Positions 1 through 8,932 of a stretch of DNA of 64,000 nt are shown piece after piece. Below the pieces are notes generated by a model, which saw only the letters and a program-made list of their open reading frames with translations, did not search any database and was not told the origin of the DNA. The position numbers were made by a program, and so were the translations under genes. Source of the DNA: Sphingobacterium sp. UGAL515B_05 (GTDB taxonomy: Bacteria > Bacteroidota > Bacteroidia > Sphingobacteriales > Sphingobacteriaceae); contig NZ_CP109907.1 of NCBI RefSeq assembly GCF_033097525.1, forward strand, positions 806,001 through 870,000. Reading direction: 5' to 3'. The stretch's first letter is position 1. The number at the start of each line of letters is the position of its first letter.

Positions 1-1209
1 GTAATTTTCATTTTGACTACGCAATTGTGTAATCATATTGCTTGCGTTCTGTAAGTTAAAAACGGCATTGGACGTCGCAGCTCGTAAAATATTTTGTTGA
101 ATCTCTTTTTGAAATTTAGCAGCTTGTAGATCTAATTTTGCCAGGCGGACGTTGTTGTATACCTGCAAATGATTAAAAATGGGAATTGAGAGATTTAAAG
201 AAATAGACTTTCCGACGTTATTACGCATTTGGGACCAATACGTTCCTTGAATACCCAATTTAGAATAATTGGATCCTAAACCAGCTCTCAGACTCAAAGA
301 CGGATAATAGTATGACTTTGCGATCTTGATATCGCGTTCCGCCACTTTGATTCGATAATCCAACGCCTGTATATCCGGCAATTGACCAACAGCCATTTCA
401 TACAACTGTTTTGCATCCAACCGCTGCCCGCTCTCTTTTATTCCCAGATTATCCAATTCGCCCAATTGATTTTCATCCATATTTAATAGGACCGCGAGTT
501 TCACTCGGCTATTGTATAATAACTGCCTATTATTTTCAATCGTATTGATATCATTTGCCAGTTGTCCTTTCAAATCGAAGTAATCTCCGGGATTAATCGC
601 GCCTTCCTTATGCATACTCTCCGCTCGGCGAACCTGTTCTCGGGTTACCTCAGTCTGCATTTCGGACTGCCGCAATATATCCTGAGCAGTCAAACTTTGG
701 ATATAAGCAGTAATAACATCCAGTTTTAAGGCATTAATCTGCGTATCAAAAGTCAATTTACCTGCGGTCTTTGCGTCGGCACGCATCCGTATCTCGTGAA
801 ATAAGCGAAACCCTCTAAATATTGGCAGACTTGCGTCCAAAGAAAAATTCCCAGTTGAATTGTTTGATGAAATATATTGAAGGGTAGAATTATCCTGAGA
901 TCTTCCTGATGTCAGACTATGCTGTAGGCTTGCATCTACATCGGGCAATCTATTCGCTTTAGCCTGGGCTAAATTCACCTCCGCACGCTTCACATCGAGT
1001 TCATTCTGCAATAAGGTTGGATTGGCCTTTATTGCCAACTGGATACACTCAGCTAAGCTCCGCTTGGCAATTTGCTTATCGTCGGTTCTTGTTACTGTTG
1101 TTTGCGCCACTTTTTCCGGTAGCCGCTGCTCCATCTGCTGCGCCTCCGTCTTGGCATAACTCAATAAAAAGCATAATGTAGTATATATATAGACTCTCTT
1201 CATATCCAT
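1..1209 (-). CDS. TolC-family outer-membrane efflux protein, partial
   Basis: Outer-membrane channel of a tripartite exporter, by family. I translated the minus strand by hand: the frame is open from 1209 to the window edge (403 codons), so the C-terminus is missing. It begins with a signal peptide (MKRVYIYTTLCFLLSYAKTEA), then a TolC-type first repeat with SLAECIQLAIKANPTLLQNELDVKRAE and the motif LDASLPIFRGFR, and is rich in Ala/Gln/Asn helical sequence. ATG at 1209 and ATG at 1203 are both possible; 1203 puts the basic n-region right after Met. It is divergent from the adaptor at 1894, and both have the same type of control region, so the two probably work in one exporter. The subfamily is not resolved. 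Confidence 0.9.
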   Translation of the reverse strand, partial: MDMKRVYIYTTLCFLLSYAKTEAQQMEQRLPEKVAQTTVTRTDDKQIAKRSLAECIQLAIKANPTLLQNELDVKRAEVNLAQAKANRLPDVDASLQHSLTSGRSQDNSTLQYISSNNSTGNFSLDASLPIFRGFRLFHEIRMRADAKTAGKLTFDTQINALKLDVITAYIQSLTAQDILRQSEMQTEVTREQVRRAESMHKEGAINPGDYFDLKGQLANDINTIENNRQLLYNSRVKLAVLLNMDENQLGELDNLGIKESGQRLDAKQLYEMAVGQLPDIQALDYRIKVAERDIKIAKSYYYPSLSLRAGLGSNYSKLGIQGTYWSQMRNNVGKSISLNLSIPIFNHLQVYNNVRLAKLDLQAAKFQKEIQQNILRAATSNAVFNLQNASNMITQLRSQNENY

Positions 1210-1225
1210 TTTTTATTTTCTTGCT

Positions 1226-1241
1226 GACCATCGCCATGCCA
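1226..1241 (-). promoter_or_regulatory. Sigma-54-like promoter of the tolC-like gene
   Basis: Read on the minus strand this is TGGCAT, five bases, TGGTC. It resembles a -24/-12 element (family consensus TGGCAC-N5-TTGCA), but the -12 half is poor. Support comes mainly from position: TGG lies about 62 bp from the centre of the nearer palindrome at 1294..1309, the same distance as at the five other control regions in the window. It sits 17 bp upstream of the first ATG. Confidence 0.5.
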
Positions 1242-1293
1242 AACAACAAAAACATTAAATATCAGATAGATACAAAAACCATATTTTCAAAAA

Positions 1294-1330
1294 TGTTCGT
1301 TAATGAACAGTCGGTGTGCGTAGTTGGACA
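1294..1330 (-). promoter_or_regulatory. Tandem palindromic operator pair for the tolC-like gene
   Basis: Two 16-bp inverted repeats: TGTTCGTTAATGAACA at 1294..1309 and TGTGCGTAGTTGGACA at 1315..1330. Their centres are 21 bp apart, two helical turns. Both fit TGTnCRnnnnYGnACR, which recurs in five more pairs in this window. Assigned to the minus-strand gene because the promoter-like element lies about 62 bp away in that direction. Probable upstream activating site for a dimeric regulator (inference). Confidence 0.75.
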
Positions 1331-1409
1331 ATTAAAATCTACAAGTGTATAAATAGGAACATGATGAAGATCAAGTTCACCATTTATTCGTTTATTCTAT
1401 GGATATTCC

Positions 1410-1490
1410 TCGGTGTTTCTTCGGTATTTCTTCGCTTACAACCGAAGAAGTACCGAAGAAGCACCGAACAAGCTCCGAACAAGCACCGAG
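1410..1490. repeat. 11-bp tandem repeat with long hairpin
   Basis: About four copies of an 11-bp unit of the form CCGAASAAGYW begin at 1442, 1453, 1464 and 1475, with a partial copy at 1486. The preceding 25 bases (1410..1434) are the reverse complement of 1443..1467 with two mismatches, separated by an 8-base loop. The region could therefore form a 25-bp cruciform or RNA hairpin. Function unknown; it may insulate the two divergent control regions. Confidence 0.8.
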
Positions 1491-1761
1491 TAATCTACGA
1501 ATACAATAGCTATTAATTAGTTAAAAATGGCGGTATACATCGCTTTGTCCTATACTTAAATAGATCAAAATCCTGACTTTTGAACAAACTGTTTTTGCCA
1601 ATCTTTGGGATCAATCGGGTAAATAGTGACATTATTTCTACCTGTTGTTAAGTAGACAGAATAACGTTTGCTCCACCGGAACTAATGTGCCTCACCACAA
1701 CTGAGATTATATTTGATCAAAGCGCTTCAGTTGCTGCACTAAACAGTGAAAAAACTTCAGT

Positions 1762-1798
1762 TGTACGCCTTCGTACAAGAAGTGTCCGCTATCGAACA
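1762..1798 (+). promoter_or_regulatory. Tandem palindromic operator pair for the adaptor operon
   Basis: TGTACGCCTTCGTACA at 1762..1777 is a perfect palindrome in its 6-bp arms. TGTCCGCTATCGAACA at 1783..1798 is its partner. Centres are 21 bp apart. The centre of the nearer palindrome is about 62 bp upstream of the TGG at 1852. Same consensus and spacing as the other pairs in the window. Confidence 0.78.
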
Positions 1799-1851
1799 CC
1801 AAACAAGAGACAATACAAAATAAACAACTACAAATCAGCCTATTAAATTAT

Positions 1852-1867
1852 TGGCACAGCTTTCATA
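1852..1867 (+). promoter_or_regulatory. Sigma-54-like promoter of the adaptor operon
   Basis: TGGCAC at 1852..1857 matches the -24 half of a sigma-54 promoter exactly. The -12 half (TCATA at 1863..1867) matches poorly, the weakest of the six. Position relative to the operator pair and the short 26-bp leader to the ATG at 1894 support it. Confidence 0.45.
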
Positions 1868-1893
1868 GTTACATATAAAATTGATATTAAATT

Positions 1894-3147
1894 ATGGACA
1901 GACCTTTAGAAAAGAAGAAGTGGAATAGCAAACGTATCATGACTATTGTAGGGGTTGCTGGCTTAGTTGGATTAATCAGCGCCAGCTTTTATTTTACCTC
2001 CGGCAAAAGCAAACTGAATGTTGAAGCTGACCGCATCTCTATTGTCGAAATAAAAAATGGAAACTTTCAAGAATTTATCCCGATAAACGGCACCGTGCTT
2101 CCTATTAGCAGCATATACCTCGATGCTTCTGTTGGCGGACGCGTGGAAGAAAAGTTCGTAGAAGATGGGGCTATCTTAAAAAAGGGAGATGCAATTATGC
2201 GTCTATCCAATACCGATCAGGAGCTTACTTTAGTACAACAAGAAACGCAAGTTCTGAACTTATTAACCCAGTCTCAAATTGCGCAGACCAATGCACAACA
2301 AGCATCTATTAACAACCGTAACCAAATGGCTGATGTAGAACAGGCCTACCGGGAAGCAGAGCGGATCTATAATCTAAACAGAAAATTACTTGCTGAAAAA
2401 GCCATTGGCACACAAGAGTTCGAAAAATCAAAGAACGAATATAACTATCAAAAAGAGCGAGTCAACTTGACCAAACAGATCCTAAAACAGGACGAGATCT
2501 CCAATGCACAAAAAACTAATCAGGACAAGCAAACTTACCAACGTACACAGAGCGCATTGGAACTAATGAAAAGAAAAATTGGTGATCTGATCGTTAGAGC
2601 ACCTGTTGACGGACAATTGACAGCCTTCGATGCAGAAATCGGTCAAAACAAAAATGCCGGAGAACGATTGGGACAAATCGACGTCTTGACAGGATTCAAA
2701 GTGCGTGCTGATATTGACGAACATTATATCAACCGTATTTTCCCAGATCTACAAGGTGAATTTTCTATTGGTGAAAAAACCTATAAACTCCGTATCAAGA
2801 AAGTGTATACCCAAGTTACCAATGGTCGATTCCAAGTTGATATGGAATTTATCAATGATGTTCCAAAGGGGATCCGTCGTGGTCAAACTTTACAGATACG
2901 TTTAGCCTTAAGTGACGAAACGAAAGCATTACTACTTGCAAAAGGAGGATTCTATCAACAGACCGGTGGTAACTGGATCTTCAAATTGGATAAAAATGGA
3001 AGCACAGCATACCGTGTGGATATCCAACTAGGAAGACAGAATCCGGAATATTATGAGGTCATCAAAGGTCTACAACCGGGAGATAAAGTTATTGTATCAA
3101 GCTATGAGACCTACGATAAGGTTCAAGAACTGAATATTAAAAAGTAA
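1894..3147 (+). CDS. MacA/HlyD-type periplasmic adaptor (membrane fusion protein)
   Basis: Adaptor that should link the permeases to the outer-membrane channel. It has 417 residues: a basic cytoplasmic start, one membrane anchor at about 15-36, a first lipoyl half around 68-105 (VGGRVEEKFVEDGAILKKGD), a long coiled-coil hairpin rich in Gln/Glu/Lys at about 105-235, the second lipoyl half at about 240-265 (IVRAPVDGQLTAF), then beta-barrel and membrane-proximal domains ending in VIKGLQPGDKVIV. It is the only adaptor gene in the window, although 19 permeases follow. It is probably the first gene of the operon that continues into permease 1. Confidence 0.92.
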   Translation: MDRPLEKKKWNSKRIMTIVGVAGLVGLISASFYFTSGKSKLNVEADRISIVEIKNGNFQEFIPINGTVLPISSIYLDASVGGRVEEKFVEDGAILKKGDAIMRLSNTDQELTLVQQETQVLNLLTQSQIAQTNAQQASINNRNQMADVEQAYREAERIYNLNRKLLAEKAIGTQEFEKSKNEYNYQKERVNLTKQILKQDEISNAQKTNQDKQTYQRTQSALELMKRKIGDLIVRAPVDGQLTAFDAEIGQNKNAGERLGQIDVLTGFKVRADIDEHYINRIFPDLQGEFSIGEKTYKLRIKKVYTQVTNGRFQVDMEFINDVPKGIRRGQTLQIRLALSDETKALLLAKGGFYQQTGGNWIFKLDKNGSTAYRVDIQLGRQNPEYYEVIKGLQPGDKVIVSSYETYDKVQELNIKK

Positions 3148-3156
3148 CATCATATA

Positions 3157-3192
3157 GCGGTTATCGATAACATCAGGTCTGTCGATAACCGC
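3157..3192 (+). other. Perfect 11-bp hairpin between adaptor and permease 1
   Basis: The arms GCGGTTATCGA (3157..3167) and TCGATAACCGC (3182..3192) are exact reverse complements with a 14-base loop, followed by CTTTAT. There is no strong T-run, so it is more likely an attenuator or mRNA-stabilising hairpin than a full terminator. It could allow more adaptor than permease to be made (inference). Confidence 0.7.
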
Positions 3193-3213
3193 CTTTATCA
3201 TACGACCATAATT

Positions 3214-5580
3214 ATGATTAAAAACTTTATTAAAACCGCTCTCCGCAACCTTTGGAAAACCAAAGGTTACAGCTTTCTCAATATTTTTGGGCTGGCGATC
3301 GGGATTGCTGCGGCATCGTTGATTTTTTTATGGGTTGAAAACCAGTTGAGCTACAACGATAATTTCGCCAACAAAAAGGATATCTATATTGTCAAATCAA
3401 AACAGACATACGATGGTGCCACCTATGTTTTTCAATCTACTCCAGGACCATTTGCCCAAAGCGTAGCGAAAGAGATTCCAGGTATTAAACATGCAGTCCG
3501 TATGACTTGGGATACGCCCATGCTCTTTTCTGTCGGCGACAATAATTTATTCCAGACCGGACTATATGCTGATGCTTCCATTGCCGACGTACTGTCCTTA
3601 GAATTTTTAGAAGGTGATCGTAAAAGCGCATTCGACCAAGTGAATAATATTATCCTATCGGAGACAGGTGCAAAAAAATTGTTTGGGGACCGCCCGGCAT
3701 TGGGAAAGACCGTCAAAACAAATAATAAAGAACCCTTTATCGTGGCAGCAGTCATCAAGGATTTACCCAAAAACAGCAGTTTTAGTTTTCAGTGGCTCAT
3801 CCCTTTTAAGAAATATGAAGCTGGACAGGATTGGCTGGAAACTTGGGGGAACAATGGCTTACAAACGCTTGTTCAGGTTGATGAAAACGCCAATGTAGAC
3901 CAGATCAACAAACAGATGCTGGATTTTGTCAAAAAGAAAACCAATGGTGAAGTCACTTTTTCGCAGAACTACCTTTATCCAATGGATCGTTGGATTACTT
4001 ATAATCAGTTTGACAACAGCGGAAATGAAAAAGAAGGTGGTATTAAGAATATTCGCCTATTTACTTTTATTGCTTGGATCGTACTATTGATTGCCTGCAT
4101 CAACTTTATGAATCTGGCAACTGCCCGATCCGAAAAAAGAGCAAAGGAAGTGGGCATGCGCAAAGTTGTTGGGGCTAGCCGCCGATCCCTGATTGCACAA
4201 TTCTTGGGAGAGTCGCTCGTATTAGCAACAATCTCGTCACTGATGGCGATTCTATTGATTTATATCTTTATCCGGCCGTTCAATACCATGATCGGTCAGG
4301 ATCTACAGGTCAATATTTTCGAACCTTTACACATCGGTTTTTTACTTGCTGTGACGATCTTGTGCGGTCTGTTTGCAGGTAGCTACCCAGCATTTTTTCT
4401 ATCCGCATTTAAACCGCTTTCGAGCATTAAAGGTGCAAAGCAAAAGACAGGCAGCGGTAGTCTAATTCGAAAAGGACTGGTTGTCGTTCAATATTCTGCT
4501 TCGGTCGTATTGATAATCAGCACCATTATTATTTACCAACAGATTCAGCACAACAAAAACAGGGATCTCGGATTCGATAAGAGTCAAGTATTGACAACAG
4601 CACTTCAAGGTGATATGGCAAAACATCTGCCCTTAATTAAAAATCAACTGCTGGCAACAGGAGTTGTCCAAGAAGTGGGTGTCAGTGATATGAGTATCCT
4701 TAATATTTATTCCAACAGTTCGGGCTTCAGCTGGGATGGAAAAGATCCAAATGCCAGTATTTTGATTGGTATGTTACGTGCTGATGAGGGGCTTATTCCA
4801 GCTCTGGATTTAAAGCTTTCTGACGGTAGAAACTTCCATCAAAATTTTGTAGGTGATAGTACCTCGGTTGTCATCAACGAAGCATTTGCAAAATTGATCA
4901 AAAAAGATGGTCTTGTTGCAGGTAACATTATCAGTTACGGTGAGGAAAAACTCACCATTGCCGGGGTCGTCAAAAACTTCGTTTATAACAATGTGTATGC
5001 CGATCCTGAGCCGATGCTGTTTCTGCCAATGAACAGAGATAATGGCATCATGACCATCAAAACAAAAGCGGGAATAAATTTACCCGATGCGATCCAGCAA
5101 ATCGAAAAGGTGATCGTGAAAAATAATCCAGGCTTCCCTTTCGACTATAAATTTTTAGATGATAGCTTCAATACTAAATTTCAAGCCGAGCTTTTTGTAC
5201 AGCGACTTTCTAGCGTATTTGCTATTATGTCCATTATTATATCCTGCCTCGGACTGTTTGGCCTGGCCGCATTTGCAACAGAGCAGCGTGCCAAAGAAAT
5301 CAGTATCCGCAAAGTACTGGGGGCTTCGGTATCAGGACTTATCCAAATGCTCAACCGTGAATTTGTCATTCTTGTAGCGATCTCATGTATCATTGCCTTT
5401 CCTATTGCGTGGATCATTATGAGCAAATGGCTAACTAATTATGCACATCATATCGATATTTCCTGGACCATTTTTATCATCAGTGGTCTGACAGCTATTA
5501 TCATTGCCCTATTGACCATCAGTTCACAGGCATTTAAAGCAGCGATAGCCAATCCGACAAAGACTTTAAGAGATCAATAA
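3214..5580 (+). CDS. MacB/FtsX-type ABC permease 1
   Basis: 788 residues, a duplicated permease. Segments by eye: TM 21-41, periplasmic MacB-like domain about 45-270, TMs near 281-303, 330-352 and 374-396, a second TM at about 420-442, a second periplasmic domain to about 655, then TMs near 668-689, 717-739 and 750-772. Cytoplasmic loops after the first TM of each triplet carry RAKEVGMRKVVGAS (about 309) and RAKEISIRKVLGAS (about 692), matching the coupling-loop region of MacB. The tail NPTKTLRDQ departs from the NPVDSLRDE seen in most siblings. It sits between the adaptor and the first ATPase, the usual place for the core permease of a MacAB-like set. Confidence 0.93.
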   Translation: MIKNFIKTALRNLWKTKGYSFLNIFGLAIGIAAASLIFLWVENQLSYNDNFANKKDIYIVKSKQTYDGATYVFQSTPGPFAQSVAKEIPGIKHAVRMTWDTPMLFSVGDNNLFQTGLYADASIADVLSLEFLEGDRKSAFDQVNNIILSETGAKKLFGDRPALGKTVKTNNKEPFIVAAVIKDLPKNSSFSFQWLIPFKKYEAGQDWLETWGNNGLQTLVQVDENANVDQINKQMLDFVKKKTNGEVTFSQNYLYPMDRWITYNQFDNSGNEKEGGIKNIRLFTFIAWIVLLIACINFMNLATARSEKRAKEVGMRKVVGASRRSLIAQFLGESLVLATISSLMAILLIYIFIRPFNTMIGQDLQVNIFEPLHIGFLLAVTILCGLFAGSYPAFFLSAFKPLSSIKGAKQKTGSGSLIRKGLVVVQYSASVVLIISTIIIYQQIQHNKNRDLGFDKSQVLTTALQGDMAKHLPLIKNQLLATGVVQEVGVSDMSILNIYSNSSGFSWDGKDPNASILIGMLRADEGLIPALDLKLSDGRNFHQNFVGDSTSVVINEAFAKLIKKDGLVAGNIISYGEEKLTIAGVVKNFVYNNVYADPEPMLFLPMNRDNGIMTIKTKAGINLPDAIQQIEKVIVKNNPGFPFDYKFLDDSFNTKFQAELFVQRLSSVFAIMSIIISCLGLFGLAAFATEQRAKEISIRKVLGASVSGLIQMLNREFVILVAISCIIAFPIAWIIMSKWLTNYAHHIDISWTIFIISGLTAIIIALLTISSQAFKAAIANPTKTLRDQ

Positions 5581-5656
5581 ACACTAAAAAAGAATTTAAT
5601 AACAGAAATAGTAACTGTCCAAAGCAATTTCGCCAAGGAGACAAAACATAAAAACC

Positions 5657-6349
5657 ATGAGCACAAAAAATATGATCAAAATCACAAATCTTCAAAAGTA
5701 TTACCGCACAGAAGAAGTTGAAACCGTCGCATTAAACAACCTCAATATTCATGTCAAAGAGGGAGAGTTTGTTGCTGTAATGGGGCCTTCGGGCTGTGGG
5801 AAATCGACATTACTCAATATCATTGGTCTACTGGATGATTTGGATGAAGGAAGCTATCTATTCAACGAGATTGAAGTTGCCAAATTCAAAGAACGCGGTC
5901 GCTCAGATCTTCGCAAACATAACATTGGTTTTGTGTTCCAGAGCTTCAATTTGATCGATGAGCTAACTGTATTTGAAAACGTGGAACTTCCACTGGTTTA
6001 TACCAACGTTCCAGCGGCAGAACGCAAAAAACGTGTAGAAGAAGTTTTGGAAAAAGTGCAGATCATGCACCGTCGCAATCACTTCCCACAACAGCTGTCC
6101 GGAGGTCAACAGCAACGTGTGGCTGTCGCTCGTGCGGTTGTCAATAATCCCAAACTGATCCTTGCCGATGAGCCTACGGGTAACCTCGACTCCAATAACG
6201 GTAACGAAGTTATGCAACTCTTGACTGAATTGAACGAGGCTGGCACAACCATCGTCATGGTAACACACAGTGAGCACGATGCAAAATTCTCTGACCGTGT
6301 AATCCGCATGCTAGACGGACAAGTGATTATGGAAACAACTTCGGTATAA
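5657..6349 (+). CDS. ABC transporter ATPase 1 (MacB/LolD-type)
   Basis: 230-residue nucleotide-binding subunit, predicted to drive the permeases in cis and perhaps others in the array. All motifs are canonical: Walker A GPSGCGKST (43-51), Q-loop Q95, signature LSGGQQQRVAVARA (147-160), Walker B LILADEP (167-173) with E172, D-loop GNLDS, and H-loop H204. Size and motif spacing fit the stand-alone MacB/LolD/FtsE group. It follows permease 1 by 76 bp and precedes permease 2 by 44 bp. An internal ATG at codon 6 (MIKITNL) is an alternative start. Confidence 0.95.
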   Translation: MSTKNMIKITNLQKYYRTEEVETVALNNLNIHVKEGEFVAVMGPSGCGKSTLLNIIGLLDDLDEGSYLFNEIEVAKFKERGRSDLRKHNIGFVFQSFNLIDELTVFENVELPLVYTNVPAAERKKRVEEVLEKVQIMHRRNHFPQQLSGGQQQRVAVARAVVNNPKLILADEPTGNLDSNNGNEVMQLLTELNEAGTTIVMVTHSEHDAKFSDRVIRMLDGQVIMETTSV

Positions 6350-6393
6350 GACAACTCATATATAACCAAGATATTACTCCTAATAACCTATAG

Positions 6394-8799
6394 ATGATGA
6401 GCACGATTAAATTAATTTTCAGACAACTATGGCGCAACCGTCTTTTCACATTTTTAAATGTATTTGGGCTTGCCATCGGAATAAGTGCCTGTTGGCTAAT
6501 TTTCCGTATCGTCAATTATGAATTTAGTTTTGACCAGCATCATCCGGAAAGTGAGCAGATTTACAAGGTCCATACCTCCTATGAGGAAAAGGATAAATTA
6601 GATCATTTCGATGGTGTTCCCGCACCATTACCGGCATATATCAAGGAAAACTTTGTCAATGTTGAACTGACAGTACCCATCTTTAAACAATACTTCGAGC
6701 GTGTCAGTAATAATCGCGGAGCGCAGAAAATAGAGTTTGAAGATCAGCCCGAAATCATCGGTACCACGGGAGACTATTTCAAAATGACACCTTATGTTTG
6801 GTTAGCTGGCGACCAAAGGAATATATTAAAAAACAGCCATGAAGTCGTCCTGACGGAATCGCGGGCTAGATTGTATTTCCCAAACACGTCAATAGACCAA
6901 ATCATAGGACAGACCTTGTCCTATGATAGTACATTGTACAATGTAACTGGTATTGTAAAAGACCTCGCGCATCCAAGCAGCTTTTTGGGAAAAGAATTTA
7001 TCCGGATTCCAGAACAGGAATGGAATAGCACAAACTGGAACAATTCAAATTCAAATTGGCAGCTTTTTATTAAGGTAAAATCATCAGCTTCCCTTCCTAA
7101 CCTCACAAAGACAGCCGACAAAAAGGCGTATGAGATGACACATGCCGAATTTGACAAGTTTGGATTTAAAATGCATGTAAATACAGTTCCTTTAAAAGAC
7201 TTACATTTTACTTCTTACGCGCAAAATAATGTTGATCAGAAAATAATGTACGGTCTTATCGGCATAGGTATATTTTTGCTCTTACTCGCCTGTGTCAATT
7301 ACATCAATCTCGCTACAGCCCAAATCCCACAACGCGCCAAGGAAATTGGTATCAGAAAGACATTGGGAGAAAGCCAGAAAAGAATTACAAAGTCCTTTCT
7401 GCTAGAAACATTCTGCATTACGGCTTTTTCGGTGCTTTTATCTTGGCCTTTACTTATTCTCATTCAATCCGTTTTAGCCGCATATATTCCCGATCAGCTC
7501 AAGCTATATCCAGATCCCTGGGGTGTATCGCTATTTTTAGCAACACTTACAATTACGATTACCTTAATTTCCTCAGGTTATCCGATTTTATTGACAAACA
7601 AAGTCAAGATTGTTGAAGTCATTAAAATCTCGAATGCGCAAACGCTCAAATTTGGCAATCTTTCTTTTCGAAAAATGCTCATTGTTTTTCAATTTTTGAT
7701 TGCCCAGCTATTTGTTATTTCAACTTGCATCATTGGTCTACAATTGAAACATGCACTACAGAATAACTACGGCTTCGATAAGGATGCGATCATTACCCTA
7801 CGTTTCCCGAGTAAAAGCTATCAGGACAGTAATGTCGATCCCTTTGTTTTCAAACAGGCGATTAAGCACATCGCAGGTGTAGAGCAGGCTTCCTTGGGGC
7901 ATCTGCCCATGAGTAACGACCATTGGGGAAATGCACTGTTTGCAAAAAGTGATACAGGACAAGTACAAGCAGATGTGCAAATGAAATTTGTCGATCAGGA
8001 TAACTTTAAGCTCTATAATTTTAAAATGCTTGCTGGCCGCCCGCTGCAATTGGCCGATACGAGCACAGGCATCGTGTTAAACTTAGCCAGCGTTCAAAAA
8101 TTAGGTTTTAAATCTGCTGAAAACGCTGTAGGGAGCTTTGTTACGTATACCGACAAACAGCGTCAGATTGTGGGGGTAACCGACAATTTTCACACAAAAA
8201 ATCTCCATGCAGCCATTCAGCCTGTCGTTATGCTAAGTTCCATTAAAAAATGGGAATTAAACAGACTAAGTGTCAAACTTAACAATAATTCAGCTACCTG
8301 GCCCGAAACATTAAAACAGATTGAAAAAGAATGGCAAAAATATTATCCAAAAGCCCCATTCAAATATGATTTCTATGACCAGCAAATCAAAGAACTTTAT
8401 AGCAGTGATCTAAAATTCTCGAAGATCATCAATCTATTTACATCGACGACAATTCTCATCAGCTGCCTGGGATTGGTCGGACTGGTTACCATCACCACGG
8501 TACAGCGTACAAAAGAAATTGGTATTCGAAAAGTGTTGGGAAGTACCGTACTGGGGATTATTGGATTATTATCAAAAGATTATATCAAACTTATACTCAT
8601 TTCTATTTTGATCGCTACCCCAATTGCTTGGTGGGCGATGCACAAATGGTTGGATGATTTTGCTTATAAAATAGATCTATCCTGGTGGATGTTTATCATT
8701 CCGGCAGCCGCAACCCTACTTATTGCATTTTTTACAATGAGCTACCAATCCATAAAAGCGGCACGTGCAAACCCCGTAAATAGTTTAAGAGATGAATAG
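6394..8799 (+). CDS. MacB/FtsX-type ABC permease 2
   Basis: 801 residues with the double TM-periplasmic-3TM layout. The start is ATGATG (6394 or 6397). The first TM follows IFRQLWRNRLFTFLNVFGLAIG. Coupling-loop motifs are RAKEIGIRKTLGES (about residue 304) and RTKEIGIRKVLGST in the second half; the tail is NPVNSLRDE. The first periplasmic domain is rich in Asn/Ser near 230-245 (NSTNWNNSNSN), not seen in its neighbours. Directly downstream of ATPase 1, so the likeliest second partner of that subunit. Confidence 0.92.
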   Translation: MMSTIKLIFRQLWRNRLFTFLNVFGLAIGISACWLIFRIVNYEFSFDQHHPESEQIYKVHTSYEEKDKLDHFDGVPAPLPAYIKENFVNVELTVPIFKQYFERVSNNRGAQKIEFEDQPEIIGTTGDYFKMTPYVWLAGDQRNILKNSHEVVLTESRARLYFPNTSIDQIIGQTLSYDSTLYNVTGIVKDLAHPSSFLGKEFIRIPEQEWNSTNWNNSNSNWQLFIKVKSSASLPNLTKTADKKAYEMTHAEFDKFGFKMHVNTVPLKDLHFTSYAQNNVDQKIMYGLIGIGIFLLLLACVNYINLATAQIPQRAKEIGIRKTLGESQKRITKSFLLETFCITAFSVLLSWPLLILIQSVLAAYIPDQLKLYPDPWGVSLFLATLTITITLISSGYPILLTNKVKIVEVIKISNAQTLKFGNLSFRKMLIVFQFLIAQLFVISTCIIGLQLKHALQNNYGFDKDAIITLRFPSKSYQDSNVDPFVFKQAIKHIAGVEQASLGHLPMSNDHWGNALFAKSDTGQVQADVQMKFVDQDNFKLYNFKMLAGRPLQLADTSTGIVLNLASVQKLGFKSAENAVGSFVTYTDKQRQIVGVTDNFHTKNLHAAIQPVVMLSSIKKWELNRLSVKLNNNSATWPETLKQIEKEWQKYYPKAPFKYDFYDQQIKELYSSDLKFSKIINLFTSTTILISCLGLVGLVTITTVQRTKEIGIRKVLGSTVLGIIGLLSKDYIKLILISILIATPIAWWAMHKWLDDFAYKIDLSWWMFIIPAAATLLIAFFTMSYQSIKAARANPVNSLRDE

Positions 8800-8824
8800 A
8801 ACAGAAAAGAAGCTCAATAGTGAT

Positions 8825-8873
8825 CAAGGAGAATGATGGGAATCAGCAATGATCCCATCACAATCCTTGTTTT
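8825..8873 (+). terminator. Two-tier hairpin with short T-run before permease 3
   Basis: CAAGGA (8825..8830) pairs with TCCTTG (8864..8869), and inside it GATGGGA (8835..8841) pairs with TCCCATC (8853..8859). The two stems are separated by a symmetrical 4/4 internal loop and followed by TTTTG. It lies in the 133-bp gap between permeases 2 and 3. It may be a partial terminator reducing read-through from the adaptor-ATPase module, or an RNA-stability element. Confidence 0.5.
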
Positions 8874-8932
8874 GAATAATGCACTGCAAAGAATGACTAA
8901 ACAATAGAATTAATCAAAAAAAGCCTATCACC

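Larger units (their letters stand above)
1210..1893. other. Divergent control region between tolC-like and adaptor genes
   Basis: A 684-bp stretch with no convincing gene. It carries two complete operator-promoter sets facing outward, one per flanking gene, and between them an 11-bp repeat/hairpin at 1410..1490. From about 1517 to 1755 I see no clear structure. The open frame at 1316..1516 overlaps the operator and the repeat and looks non-coding. Confidence 0.75.

Noticed and set aside
1316-1516. 66-codon open frame in the tolC-adaptor gap
   Set aside because: It starts within an operator palindrome and runs through the 11-bp repeat; composition is AT-rich and there is no recognisable domain.
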